A stretch of DNA of 36,686 nucleotides from a bacterium (GTDB lineage Bacteria; Cyanobacteriota; Vampirovibrionia; Gastranaerophilales; Gastranaerophilaceae), in contig JAFRHR010000015.1 of the NCBI GenBank assembly GCA_017433195.1, forward strand, positions 1-36,686, written 5' to 3'. Within the stretch, counting starts at the first letter, position 1, and each line of letters begins with the position of its first letter. The translations under genes were made by a program, and so were the position numbers. Shown here in pieces: positions 14,901 to 22,656 of the stretch. The notes beneath the pieces were generated by a model, which ran no database searches, had not been told where the DNA came from, and saw only the letters and a program-made list of their open reading frames with translations.

Positions 14901-14946
14901 TCTTTTTCTCACCACCTTCAATGCTTTTTGTAATTTTTAACGTAGA

Positions 14947-14952
14947 ATTATA
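14947..14952 (-). promoter_or_regulatory. Candidate -10 box for rpsU
   Basis: TATAAT on the minus strand, 47 nt upstream of the rpsU ATG. No convincing -35 lies 16-18 nt further up; a TTGCAT is 20 nt away. The -10 alone is the support. Confidence 0.35.
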
Positions 14953-15029
14953 CTATTACAAAACTGTTAAAAATGCAAGCATCTGACCGCATAATCGATT
15001 TATAAAATATTGTTATTTACAAAACAAAA

Positions 15030-15062
15030 TATAATGGATTGTTAATTTTGAGGTTATATAAT
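15030..15062 (+). promoter_or_regulatory. Two candidate -10 boxes upstream of the LamB/YcsF gene
   Basis: Perfect TATAAT hexamers occur at 15030-15035 and 15057-15062. The first has TTGTTA 14 nt upstream (15010-15015), which is short spacing. The second has no good -35 but is at a suitable distance from the ribosome site AAAGGAG at 15092-15098. One of them probably drives the 15105-19755 operon. Confidence 0.4.
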
Positions 15063-15104
15063 AGTAATAGCAATTTAGTTTAACTAAAAAGTAAAGGAGC
15101 CTTT

Positions 15105-15899
15105 ATGCAGAATGTTTTAGAAAAAACAAATGTTAAAACTATTGATTTTAACTGTGATTTAGCACAAAGTTACGGTGTTTATAAAAACGATCTTGAATTT
15201 GAACTTTTAGATTATGTAAGTTCAGTAAATATATCATGTGGTTTTCATGCCGGAGATCCTCTCAGCATTAAAAACGCACTTTTGAAATCAAAAGAAAAAA
15301 ATATAGTATTGGGTGCACACATCGGATTTGACGATATTGCAGGTTTCGGATACAGACCCGTAAGTATGACCGATGATGAACTTGAAGCACTTGTCATTTA
15401 TCAGGTAGGAGCTTTAATGTCATTTGCAAAATGCTACAAAATGGAAATTGAAACAGTAAGACCTCACGGTGCTATGTATAAACTTGCCGGCGAAGATTTT
15501 CACTTTGCAAAGACTATTGTCGGAGCAATAAAAAAATGCTCAAACTGGTTAACATACGTTGGTCCTGCAGGAGATAACACGGAAAAAGCCGGTGAATTAC
15601 ATAATATCCACGTAGCACACGAATTATTACCTGAAAAAACATACAATTTTGATATGACAATTAATTACGGTTATCCTGATAATTTCAAAACCGATTTCAT
15701 TATAAACAGACTCAGAAAATATCTTGAAACTTCACAAATCGAACACAATGAATCAGGTTTAACAGTTGCAAAAATAGATACCGTTCACTTTACAGGCAGA
15801 TCTGTTAACGCAATTGAAATACTTAAAGCCGCAAACGAGTTAATAAAACCGGAACCCGTTAACTACGCCAAAATCAAACAGTCAGGATGGGTGGAGTAA
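15105..15899 (+). CDS. LamB/YcsF family protein, divergent PxpA-like (5-oxoprolinase subunit A)
   Basis: The LamB/YcsF fold includes PxpA, which with PxpB and PxpC hydrolyses 5-oxoproline with ATP. Family motifs are clear in the N-terminal two thirds: D-F-N-C-D-L-A-Q-S-Y-G, S-S-V-N-I-S-C-G-F-H-A-G-D-P, G-A-H-I-G-F-D-D-I-A-G-F-G-Y-R-P, Y-Q-V-G-A-L, and R-P-H-G-A-M-Y-K in place of the usual K-P-H-G-A-L-Y. The last 100 residues lack the usual A-D-R-x-Y region of PxpA. No pxpB or pxpC is nearby; the neighbour is yvcK, 3 nt downstream. The true substrate is therefore uncertain. The start has a strong AAAGGAG 6 nt upstream. Confidence 0.8.
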   Translation: MQNVLEKTNVKTIDFNCDLAQSYGVYKNDLEFELLDYVSSVNISCGFHAGDPLSIKNALLKSKEKNIVLGAHIGFDDIAGFGYRPVSMTDDELEALVIYQVGALMSFAKCYKMEIETVRPHGAMYKLAGEDFHFAKTIVGAIKKCSNWLTYVGPAGDNTEKAGELHNIHVAHELLPEKTYNFDMTINYGYPDNFKTDFIINRLRKYLETSQIEHNESGLTVAKIDTVHFTGRSVNAIEILKAANELIKPEPVNYAKIKQSGWVE

Positions 15900-15902
15900 T
15901 TT

Positions 15903-17222
15903 ATGAAAGATTTTTTTAAAAATAACAAACAACAGATACTAAAAGATTTTGTATGGTTAATTCCGGGACTTGAAATTAAAAGATGGTTTGCACTTATATT
16001 TTTAGGCTCTGTCTTAATTACATTAGGTGCAATGATTTTGTTTAATGTCAGACCAATTTATTTACTGTTGGAATTAATAAGAAAAACTGCACTTATTCTT
16101 CCTTCAAATATACTTGCAGTGATAATAATTTTGGCAGGGACTTTCCTGTTTTTCATCGGCTGGCAAAAAACCAATATAACAATGATAGATCCTGAAGCGA
16201 AAGCAAAGGGAGACATACTTGAAACTCTTTACAGAAAACGTAAACTAAACAGAGGTCCGAGAATTGTAGCAGTAGGCGGCGGAACAGGTTTATCAATGCT
16301 TCTTAAAGGAATTAAGAACGTTACCAATAATATAACTGCAGTCGTAACCGTTGGAGATGACGGCGGAAGTTCAGGAAGATTAAGAGAAGAAATGGGAGTT
16401 TTGCCTCCCGGAGATATAAGAAACTGTATTGCAGCACTCGCTGATGCTGAAGATTTGGTTACAAAATTATTTCAATACAGATTTAAATCCGGCGAAGGTT
16501 TGGAAGGTCACAGTTTCGGAAACTTATTCTTAACAGCTTTGTGTGCCATTACAGGAGATATGGTTCGTGCCGTCAAAGAATCTTCAAGCGTATTATCCAT
16601 CAGAGGAAAGGTTTTACCCTCAACTCTTGATGATATGAAACTCGTTGCGGAAATGGAAGACGGAACAATAGTTCACGGGGAATCCAATATTCCTGAACAG
16701 GGAGGCAAGATAAAAAGATTATTTACAGAGCCCGCTCAGTGTAAGGCTTTGGAAGATGTTATTATTGCAATAAGAAATGCCGAACTCATAATTTTAGGCC
16801 CCGGAAGTTTATACACAAGCGTAATCCCGAATTTACTCATAAAAGAAATTGCTGATGAAATTGCAAAATCTAAGGCAAAAAAAATATATGTCTGCAACAT
16901 AATGACTCAACCCGGTGAAACCGATAATTATTCGGTTGCAAGTCATATAAATGCTTTAATTCAGCATGCAGGAAGTTCTGACATAATTGATGCAGTCCTT
17001 GTAAACAACAAACTTCCGGAAAATATGTCCGATAAATACGCTGAAAGCGGTTCTTTCCCTGTTATTTTGGATATGGAAAACGTAAAACCGATAGGGGTTG
17101 AAGTTGTTCAGCAAAAACTTATCGAAGAAAGCAAAGAAGGGCTTGTAAGACACAGTTCGCACAGAGTAGCAAGGGCTATATATCACTGGTTCCGCAAACA
17201 ACAAAGGGCAAAAAATGATTAA
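15903..17222 (+). CDS. yvcK: YvcK-type (CofD-like) protein with N-terminal membrane anchor
   Basis: YvcK proteins bind UDP-sugars and influence central carbon metabolism and cell shape in Firmicutes; the fold is shared with the F420 enzyme CofD. Residues about 27-49 and 66-88 are hydrophobic helices. The catalytic-type domain starts near residue 118 with R-I-V-A-V-G-G-G-T-G-L-S and T-V-G-D-D-G-G-S-S-G-R-L-R. L-P-P-G-D-I-R-N-C follows, then G-H-S-F-G-N-L-F-L-T-A-L and G-P-G-S-L-Y-T-S-V-I-P-N. The two-helix anchor is absent in Bacillus YvcK and, as I recall, is common in cyanobacterial homologues. It overlaps panB by 8 nt. Confidence 0.9.
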   Translation: MKDFFKNNKQQILKDFVWLIPGLEIKRWFALIFLGSVLITLGAMILFNVRPIYLLLELIRKTALILPSNILAVIIILAGTFLFFIGWQKTNITMIDPEAKAKGDILETLYRKRKLNRGPRIVAVGGGTGLSMLLKGIKNVTNNITAVVTVGDDGGSSGRLREEMGVLPPGDIRNCIAALADAEDLVTKLFQYRFKSGEGLEGHSFGNLFLTALCAITGDMVRAVKESSSVLSIRGKVLPSTLDDMKLVAEMEDGTIVHGESNIPEQGGKIKRLFTEPAQCKALEDVIIAIRNAELIILGPGSLYTSVIPNLLIKEIADEIAKSKAKKIYVCNIMTQPGETDNYSVASHINALIQHAGSSDIIDAVLVNNKLPENMSDKYAESGSFPVILDMENVKPIGVEVVQQKLIEESKEGLVRHSSHRVARAIYHWFRKQQRAKND

Positions 17223-18063
17223 AAAAGTAAGCGTCAACACAATAAAAAAGAAAAAAATTAATAACGAAAAAATAACCGCTCTGACGGCTTATGATTATTC
17301 AACAGGAATGTGTCTTGACGAAGCAGGCATTGATATAATTTTAGTCGGTGATTCATTAGCAATGGTTGCCTTAGGTTATCCGACAACACACGCAGTCGGG
17401 GTTGATGAAATGTACATCTTCACAAAAGCTGTTGCAAAAGGCGTAAACAGAGCAATGGTTATAACCGATATGCCGTTTATGAGTTACGGGGTAAGTGTTG
17501 AAAACGCTATGGAAAATTTTGCAAAAATGATAAAAGTCGGAGCAAATGCAGTTAAACTCGAAGGGTGCAACGATTATATTTTGCAAATTATAGAAAGATG
17601 CAATAATACAGGTATTCCTGTTTTGGGGCATCTTGGTTTTACTCCGCAGTTTTTAAACACAATTGGCGGATATAATATTCAGGGAAAAACTCTTGAAACA
17701 ACTGAACTTATCTTAAAAAGAGCAAAACAACTACAGGATGCGGGTGTTTTTGCAATAGTTTTGGAAATGGTTCCTGAAGAAAGCGCAAAATATATAACAG
17801 AAAATCTTGAAGTCCCAACTATAGGTATCGGAGCAGGGAAATATTGTTCGGGACAAATTCTTGTGTCGGATGATTTATTCGGGAAATACTCAGATTTTAC
17901 TCCGAAGTTTGCAAGAAAATATGCAGACATTCGCTCAGTTATGAAAGATGCCGTTACTAATTATATAAATGATGTTAAAAATTCTGCATTCCCTGCGGAA
18001 AATGAAGTTTTTAAATTATCAGAAGAAGAATTAAATAAGTTAATGGGAGAAATAAATTGTTAG
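17215..18063 (+). CDS. panB: 3-methyl-2-oxobutanoate hydroxymethyltransferase PanB
   Basis: First step of the pantothenate branch: adds a hydroxymethyl group from methylene-THF to ketoisovalerate to make ketopantoate. The length of 282 residues is slightly longer than usual owing to the C-terminal tail. Motifs: T-A-Y-D-Y-S-T, V-G-D-S-L-A-M-V-A-L-G-Y, M-P-F-M-S-Y, A-V-K-L-E-G, G-H-L-G-F-T-P-Q, L-E-M-V-P, I-G-I-G-A-G and G-Q-I-L-V-S-D-D. The ATG lies within the yvcK 3' end. The stop overlaps panC by 7 nt. No panD or panE is present in the window. Confidence 0.96.
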   Translation: MIKKVSVNTIKKKKINNEKITALTAYDYSTGMCLDEAGIDIILVGDSLAMVALGYPTTHAVGVDEMYIFTKAVAKGVNRAMVITDMPFMSYGVSVENAMENFAKMIKVGANAVKLEGCNDYILQIIERCNNTGIPVLGHLGFTPQFLNTIGGYNIQGKTLETTELILKRAKQLQDAGVFAIVLEMVPEESAKYITENLEVPTIGIGAGKYCSGQILVSDDLFGKYSDFTPKFARKYADIRSVMKDAVTNYINDVKNSAFPAENEVFKLSEEELNKLMGEINC

Positions 18064-18914
18064 TTCACACAATAAAAGAAGTAAGAGATCAAGTAAAAGA
18101 GTGGAAAAAAGAAGGTTTGACAATAGGACTTGTCCCGACAATGGGTGCGCTGCATGAAGGTCATTTAAGTTTAATAAAAAAAGCGGGATCATGTTGCGAT
18201 AAAGTTATTGTATCCGCCTTTGTAAATCCTATTCAGTTTGGAATAAACGAGGATTTTGACAAATACCCGAGAGCAATTGAAAAAGATTATAAATTATGTT
18301 CCGAAAATGGTGTTGATATTTTATTTAACCCTGACGTAAAAGAAATGTACGGAACAAATGAACAAACAAATTCCAATAATTTCACATACGTAACTCCGCC
18401 TTATTTTTATGTTGATAAACTCTGTGGAGCATCAAGAGTAGGACATTTTGACGGAGTTTGTACCGTTGTACTTAAATTATTTAACATTGCACAGCCTGAT
18501 AAAGCATTTTTCGGAGAAAAAGATGCACAGCAGGCAATAATCATAAAGAAAATGGTTAAGGATCTTAATGTTCCTGTTGAAATAATAACCTGTCCGATAA
18601 TCAGAAGTAATGAGGGTTTAGCTTTAAGTTCAAGAAATCAATACTTATCTGATGAAGGTAAAAAAGAAGCACTCGCTTTAAATAAAATTCTGACAAACAT
18701 AAATAATTGCTATTTAAAAGGAATTACAAATGTTTCAGCATTAAAAGAAACGGCATTTTCTTTTCTTAATAACCATCACGAACTTGAGTACTTAGAATTT
18801 TTTGATGCTGATGATTTATCGGAAAAACAAACCGCTGATAATAATACGAGAGTTTTTATCGCATGCAGAGTTGACGGCATAAGGTTAATTGATAACAAAA
18901 AATTAGGAGAATAA
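18057..18914 (+). CDS. panC: Pantothenate synthetase PanC
   Basis: Ligates pantoate and beta-alanine with ATP to give pantothenate. Motifs: V-P-T-M-G-A-L-H-E-G-H-L-S-L (ATP site), V-N-P-I-Q-F-G, G-H-F-D-G-V-C-T-V-V, F-F-G-E-K-D-A-Q-Q and L-A-L-S-S-R-N-Q-Y-L-S (KMSKS-like). The start is TTG 18057 with GGGAGA at 18045-18050 upstream. The protein is 285 residues, which is normal. It is followed after 1 nt by a membrane protein gene with the same style of TTG start. Confidence 0.96.
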   Translation: MLVHTIKEVRDQVKEWKKEGLTIGLVPTMGALHEGHLSLIKKAGSCCDKVIVSAFVNPIQFGINEDFDKYPRAIEKDYKLCSENGVDILFNPDVKEMYGTNEQTNSNNFTYVTPPYFYVDKLCGASRVGHFDGVCTVVLKLFNIAQPDKAFFGEKDAQQAIIIKKMVKDLNVPVEIITCPIIRSNEGLALSSRNQYLSDEGKKEALALNKILTNINNCYLKGITNVSALKETAFSFLNNHHELEYLEFFDADDLSEKQTADNNTRVFIACRVDGIRLIDNKKLGE

Positions 18915-18915
18915 A

Positions 18916-19755
18916 TTGTTTAAAACATATTTTTTTATTTTAAAAGTTTTTTTTCATTTATTTAAATTTATTTCTTTAATTTCATTATTTATTGCCTTTT
19001 TTATGATGATAGTGTGGATGTCTGCAATATCAAACCATTTTTTAGGTCCGGTTGAGACTTTCTTTAACCATTTTGCAGATTTTGCAAGAATGATTTATGA
19101 TGCCAAAATTGTCCTTTTTAATGCAACATTCGATTTTTCTTATCCTTTTGCTTCTGTTGTATTAATAGGAATATCCATTTTTTGTGTACAAATTGTTAAA
19201 CTTATTACAAAAACAGAGGAGAAATTTCATAAATTAGAACAAAAGTATAAACTTAAAGAAGAAATACTTATAAACAAAGAATTGGAAAATTCATACAAAA
19301 TGAATAATCTGTCAGAAAATAAATTCATTGTTAAAATTATTTTAAAAGAAAACGAAGATTGCAAAAAAATTTCTTACGAAGACTCTCATTTATTTATCAG
19401 AAGATTAGTAAATCTGTTAAAAAAACATGTACAATCACTTGATTACAGAGAAAAAATCAAAGGAGTTACATTAGTATTTGACCACTTTGATGATATTGAT
19501 AAAGTCATAACATGTATAAAATACTGGAATAAAAACTTGCTTGAAGCTGATTTTACCGCTGTCGTTCTATTAGATCAGGAAAATGTCCAGAATTCTTTTA
19601 ACAAAATATTTAATGTAGCAACAAATGGCAAAATAATTACGGATTCAATGTTAAAAGCAAAATACAATTTCTTAGAAGAACAGCATTTCAAAATTTCTTC
19701 AGAAGGAACTTTTATGATAAATGAAGCAGGAATTGAATTATTTAGTTTTAATTAA
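18916..19755 (+). CDS. Two-TM membrane protein with a possible degenerate class III cyclase-like domain
   Basis: 279 residues: TM1 at about 17-39, a loop, TM2 at about 76-97, a short coiled coil (E-E-K-F-H-K-L-E-Q-K-Y-K-L-K-E-E) and a soluble domain from about 120. The end of that domain, with N-S-F-N-K-I-F-N-V-A-T-N-G-K-I-I and then F-K-I-S-S-E-G-T-F, follows the class III adenylate/guanylate cyclase layout N-x-A-A-R-L-x-x-x-A-x-x-G-x-I and its closing strands. The metal-binding aspartates are not visible and the catalytic arginine position is lysine, so it would be inactive. This similarity is my reading and not a proven homology. TTG 18916 has AGGAGA at 18904-18909. Last gene of the pan operon. 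Confidence 0.55.
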   Translation: MFKTYFFILKVFFHLFKFISLISLFIAFFMMIVWMSAISNHFLGPVETFFNHFADFARMIYDAKIVLFNATFDFSYPFASVVLIGISIFCVQIVKLITKTEEKFHKLEQKYKLKEEILINKELENSYKMNNLSENKFIVKIILKENEDCKKISYEDSHLFIRRLVNLLKKHVQSLDYREKIKGVTLVFDHFDDIDKVITCIKYWNKNLLEADFTAVVLLDQENVQNSFNKIFNVATNGKIITDSMLKAKYNFLEEQHFKISSEGTFMINEAGIELFSFN

Positions 19756-19756
19756 C

Positions 19757-19785
19757 TTGTTATAAAAATTTTCTTATTATACAAT
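19757..19785 (+). promoter_or_regulatory. Sigma70-type promoter for the oxidoreductase operon
   Basis: TTGTTA (19757-19762), a 17-nt spacer, then TACAAT (19780-19785). Transcription would start near 19792, giving a leader of only about a dozen bases that holds the ribosome site GGGAGA. This supports a new transcription unit beginning at 19804. Confidence 0.55.
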
Positions 19786-19803
19786 AGTATCGGGAGAACT
19801 AAT

Positions 19804-20805
19804 ATGAGCGGACAAAGAATAGCAGTTATAGGTTATGGCTTATGGGGCAGAAACATAGTAAGAAATTTTTATAACTTGAACGTTTTGCACACAGTCTGTG
19901 ATCTTGATGATGAAAATTTAAAAAAGGTTAAGGAATTATATCCTGAAGTTAATGTAACAAAAGATTTTAATGAGATTATCAATAACGATGAAATAACATC
20001 AGTTGCAGTAATAACACCAAGCCATACACACTTTAAAATGGTTCAGGCAATGTTAAATGCAGGCAAAAATGTTTACGTTGAAAAGCCTATTGCAACTTCT
20101 GCATTTGAAGCAAAAACACTTGATGAAATGGCTCACGAGAAAAATCTCGTACTTATGGTAGGACACTTACTTTTATACCATCCTGCAGTTAACAGATTAA
20201 AAATGCTCATCTCTGACGGCGAATTAGGTGATATTGTTTATGCTCAAAGCGACAGACTGAATGTTAATTATTTCAAAAACGACAGAAGTGTTATGTGGGA
20301 TTTGGCACCGCACGATTTATCAATGATTTCTTATGTTACCGGTAAATTACCTAAAAAAGTAATATCCGCCATTGGTTGTTCTTCCGACAGAAATGAAATT
20401 ATGGATATAACTCATATAGGTATTGAACTTGAAGACGGAGTTACCGCATTTATATCAGATAGCTGGATTACACCTCAAAAGCACGTTACACTGCTTGTAA
20501 GAGGAACTAAAGCAACCGCTATTCTTGATGACACTTTGGCTGAAAACAAATTAAGACTTTATGATAACATTGCAGGCGGAACACAAAAAGATATTCCTCT
20601 GGATTATTTGGAAATTGAACCGTTAAAATTAGAATGTCAGCACTTTATTAACTGTTGTGATACAGGTAAAAAAGCACGTTCTGACGGAGAAAACGGTTAT
20701 CAGATAGTAAAAGTTCTTGAAGAAGCAGAAAAAGTTATGCTCGGAAACAAAGTAGATACACTTAACGAAAGAGATTTCGCTTTATCAAGAGTTAAAGGAG
20801 TTTAA
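19804..20805 (+). CDS. Gfo/Idh/MocA family NAD(P)-dependent oxidoreductase
   Basis: An NAD(P)-linked dehydrogenase of sugar or inositol-type substrates. The N-terminal Rossmann fold has I-A-V-I-G-Y-G-L-W-G and an aspartate-rich second strand (C-D-L-D). The family signature E-K-P is at residues 93-95 (V-Y-V-E-K-P-I-A-T). W-D-L-A-P-H-D-L-S-M carries the conserved Asp and His of the active site. 333 residues is typical. The substrate cannot be read from sequence. It lies 1 nt before a CDP-alcohol phosphatidyltransferase, so a lipid or glycan head-group pathway is possible. Confidence 0.88.
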   Translation: MSGQRIAVIGYGLWGRNIVRNFYNLNVLHTVCDLDDENLKKVKELYPEVNVTKDFNEIINNDEITSVAVITPSHTHFKMVQAMLNAGKNVYVEKPIATSAFEAKTLDEMAHEKNLVLMVGHLLLYHPAVNRLKMLISDGELGDIVYAQSDRLNVNYFKNDRSVMWDLAPHDLSMISYVTGKLPKKVISAIGCSSDRNEIMDITHIGIELEDGVTAFISDSWITPQKHVTLLVRGTKATAILDDTLAENKLRLYDNIAGGTQKDIPLDYLEIEPLKLECQHFINCCDTGKKARSDGENGYQIVKVLEEAEKVMLGNKVDTLNERDFALSRVKGV

Positions 20806-20806
20806 T

Positions 20807-21412
20807 ATGGCAAACTTTATTTCAATCTTCAGAATTTTTGTTATGTTTTTTGCGGTATATCTTATATTGTGCTATCAGGGCGACTTTACCGCTTACGTAT
20901 GGGCTTTGATTTTAACAATAATAGCATTTGCACTCGATGGCGTTGACGGGTATGTTGCAAGAAAATTTCATGAAGAATCAAAATTAGGTGCCGTACTTGA
21001 CATAATGGGTGACAGAATTGTTGAAAATACATACTGGATTATATTTGCTGTTATGGGATGGTTATCCGTACTATTCCCTCTTATTGCATTAACAAGAGGA
21101 TTTATAACGGATGCTATAAGAAGTGTTGCAATGGAACAAGGATACACCGCTTTCGGCAAAACAAGCATGCAAAAAAATCCCGTTTGTATATTTATAACAT
21201 GTTCAAAATTTATGAGAATACTTTATGCAGTTGCAAAAGTAGTAGCTTTTATATTTATTATTGCGGCATATATTCCAAATGTTCCTTATCAGGAAATAAT
21301 TCTTAAATGCGGAATAATATCTGCAATTGTTGCAATTTCTCTTTGCGTAATAAGAGGAATTCCTGTTGTTATCGAATCTAAATTTTTATTTGAGAAAAAT
21401 GACAAAAATTAA
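20807..21412 (+). CDS. CDP-alcohol phosphatidyltransferase (PgsA-like)
   Basis: Transfers the phosphatidyl group of CDP-diacylglycerol to an alcohol. The full family motif D-G-x2-A-R-x8-G-x3-D-x3-D is present at residues 47-69 (D47-G-Y-V-A-R ... G61 ... D65 ... D69). About five hydrophobic helices span 201 residues. The R-G-F-I-T-D-A-I-R-S and F-G-K-T-S-M-Q segments resemble the phosphatidylglycerophosphate synthase layout, but the acceptor alcohol is not certain. It overlaps trmL by 14 nt. Confidence 0.85.
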   Translation: MANFISIFRIFVMFFAVYLILCYQGDFTAYVWALILTIIAFALDGVDGYVARKFHEESKLGAVLDIMGDRIVENTYWIIFAVMGWLSVLFPLIALTRGFITDAIRSVAMEQGYTAFGKTSMQKNPVCIFITCSKFMRILYAVAKVVAFIFIIAAYIPNVPYQEIILKCGIISAIVAISLCVIRGIPVVIESKFLFEKNDKN

Positions 21413-21848
21413 TGTAGTTTTATACGAACCGGAAATACCGCAAAATACAGGCAATATTGCACGTTTGTGCGCATGTTGCGGTGCGGATTTATATTTAATC
21501 GGAAAACTTGGATTTTCACTTTCAGACAAATACACAAAACGTGCAGGACTTGATTACTGGGACAATGTAAATATATTCAGACTTGATTCAATGAAAGAAC
21601 TTTTTGAAACAAATCCAAATGCAAATTTTTATTATTTAACAACAAAATCAAAAAAATTGTACACGGATATAAAGTTTAAAGATGGCGATTTTCTTGTCTT
21701 CGGACCGGAAACAAGAGGACTTCCCGATGAATATGTAACGCAGCCTAACGCAATTACAATACCTATGAAAGAAGGACAGCGTAGTCTGAATTTATCAAAT
21801 TCAGTTGCTATAACAGTATATGAGGCTATAAGACAAAATGGAATTTAA
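21399..21848 (+). CDS. trmL: tRNA (cytidine/uridine34-2'-O)-methyltransferase TrmL
   Basis: SPOUT-class enzyme that 2'-O-methylates the wobble base of tRNA-Leu. Its motifs are V-L-Y-E-P-E-I-P-Q-N-T-G-N-I-A-R, R-A-G-L-D-Y-W, F-G-P-E-T-R-G-L-P and I-P-M-K-E-G-Q-R-S-L-N-L-S-N-S-V. The last two form the knot that binds SAM. I start at ATG 21399, which gives 149 residues and the conserved N-terminus; an upstream in-frame start at 21366 would read through the preceding gene. It overlaps nnrD by 11 nt. Confidence 0.94.
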   Translation: MTKINVVLYEPEIPQNTGNIARLCACCGADLYLIGKLGFSLSDKYTKRAGLDYWDNVNIFRLDSMKELFETNPNANFYYLTTKSKKLYTDIKFKDGDFLVFGPETRGLPDEYVTQPNAITIPMKEGQRSLNLSNSVAITVYEAIRQNGI

Positions 21849-22656
21849 ATTACCTAAAAGAGAAGAATTTTCACATAAGGGAACTTTTGGCAGAGTATTA
21901 AATATTGCAGGATCCGATAACTATACAGGGGCAGCTTATTTATCAAGCGTATCTGCACTAAAAACAGGTTGCGGCCTTGTTTCTCTTTGCAGTTCAAACA
22001 AGGTTATATCCGCAGTTTCAAATTTATCACCTGATATAACTTTTACTCCGCTTACTGAATTAAAAAATAAAATTGAAGAATTTGACGTTATATCAATAGG
22101 CTGCGGTCTTTCTACAGAAACGGCTCAAACAGTTTTGTTTAAATCAGTTTTATCTGCATTACAGGATAAACAGACACCTCTTGTAATAGACGCTGACGGA
22201 TTAAATATTCTTGCAAAATTAAAGAAACCTGTTTTGCCTGAAAATACGGTTATTACACCTCATCCGAAAGAAGCTTCGAGACTTTTAAAAACAGATGTAA
22301 AAAAGATTTTGGATAAACCTGTTGATTATACAAAAAAACTTGCAGTGAAATACAACTGCACTGCAATATTAAAATTACACAGTACTGTTGTCTGTTCCAA
22401 AGATATGGAAATATACATAAATGACACAGGAAACAGTGCGTTAGCAAAAGCAGGAAGCGGGGATGTTCTTACCGGAATTCTTTCAGGACTTTTGGCTCAA
22501 AACATGAATCCTTTTGAAGCCGCAAAGTTAGCCGTATATTTACACGGAAAAACAGGAGAAATAGCATCATCCATGCTTACGGAATACTCAACACTTGCCT
22601 CTGACCTAATAAAATACATACCTTTAGCAATACAGGTTATACTTGACGAAGATTAA
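21838..22656 (+). CDS. nnrD: ADP/ATP-dependent NAD(P)H-hydrate dehydratase (NnrD, YjeF C-terminal type)
   Basis: Repairs hydrated NAD(P)H. The ribokinase-like fold shows K-G-T-F-G-R-V-L-N-I-A-G-S, Y-T-G-A-A-Y-L-S, I-D-A-D-G-L-N, T-P-H-P-K-E-A-S-R and the active-site segment N-S-A-L-A-K-A-G-S-G-D-V-L-T-G. At 272 residues it is the dehydratase domain only; the NnrE epimerase domain, often fused to it, is not in this window. It is tail-to-tail with the minus-strand gene, the stops overlapping by 4 nt (TTAA), with no terminator between them. Confidence 0.93.
   Translation: MEFKLPKREEFSHKGTFGRVLNIAGSDNYTGAAYLSSVSALKTGCGLVSLCSSNKVISAVSNLSPDITFTPLTELKNKIEEFDVISIGCGLSTETAQTVLFKSVLSALQDKQTPLVIDADGLNILAKLKKPVLPENTVITPHPKEASRLLKTDVKKILDKPVDYTKKLAVKYNCTAILKLHSTVVCSKDMEIYINDTGNSALAKAGSGDVLTGILSGLLAQNMNPFEAAKLAVYLHGKTGEIASSMLTEYSTLASDLIKYIPLAIQVILDED

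Noticed and set aside
14901-14921. Seven-residue N-terminal extension of S21 from TTG 14921
   Set aside because: These bases hold the ribosome site, and homologues begin at M-P-E-V-x-V.
14922-15104. Riboswitch or T-box upstream of the LamB/YcsF gene
   Set aside because: The 180-bp divergent spacer is AT-rich, with no strong stem or known conserved core.
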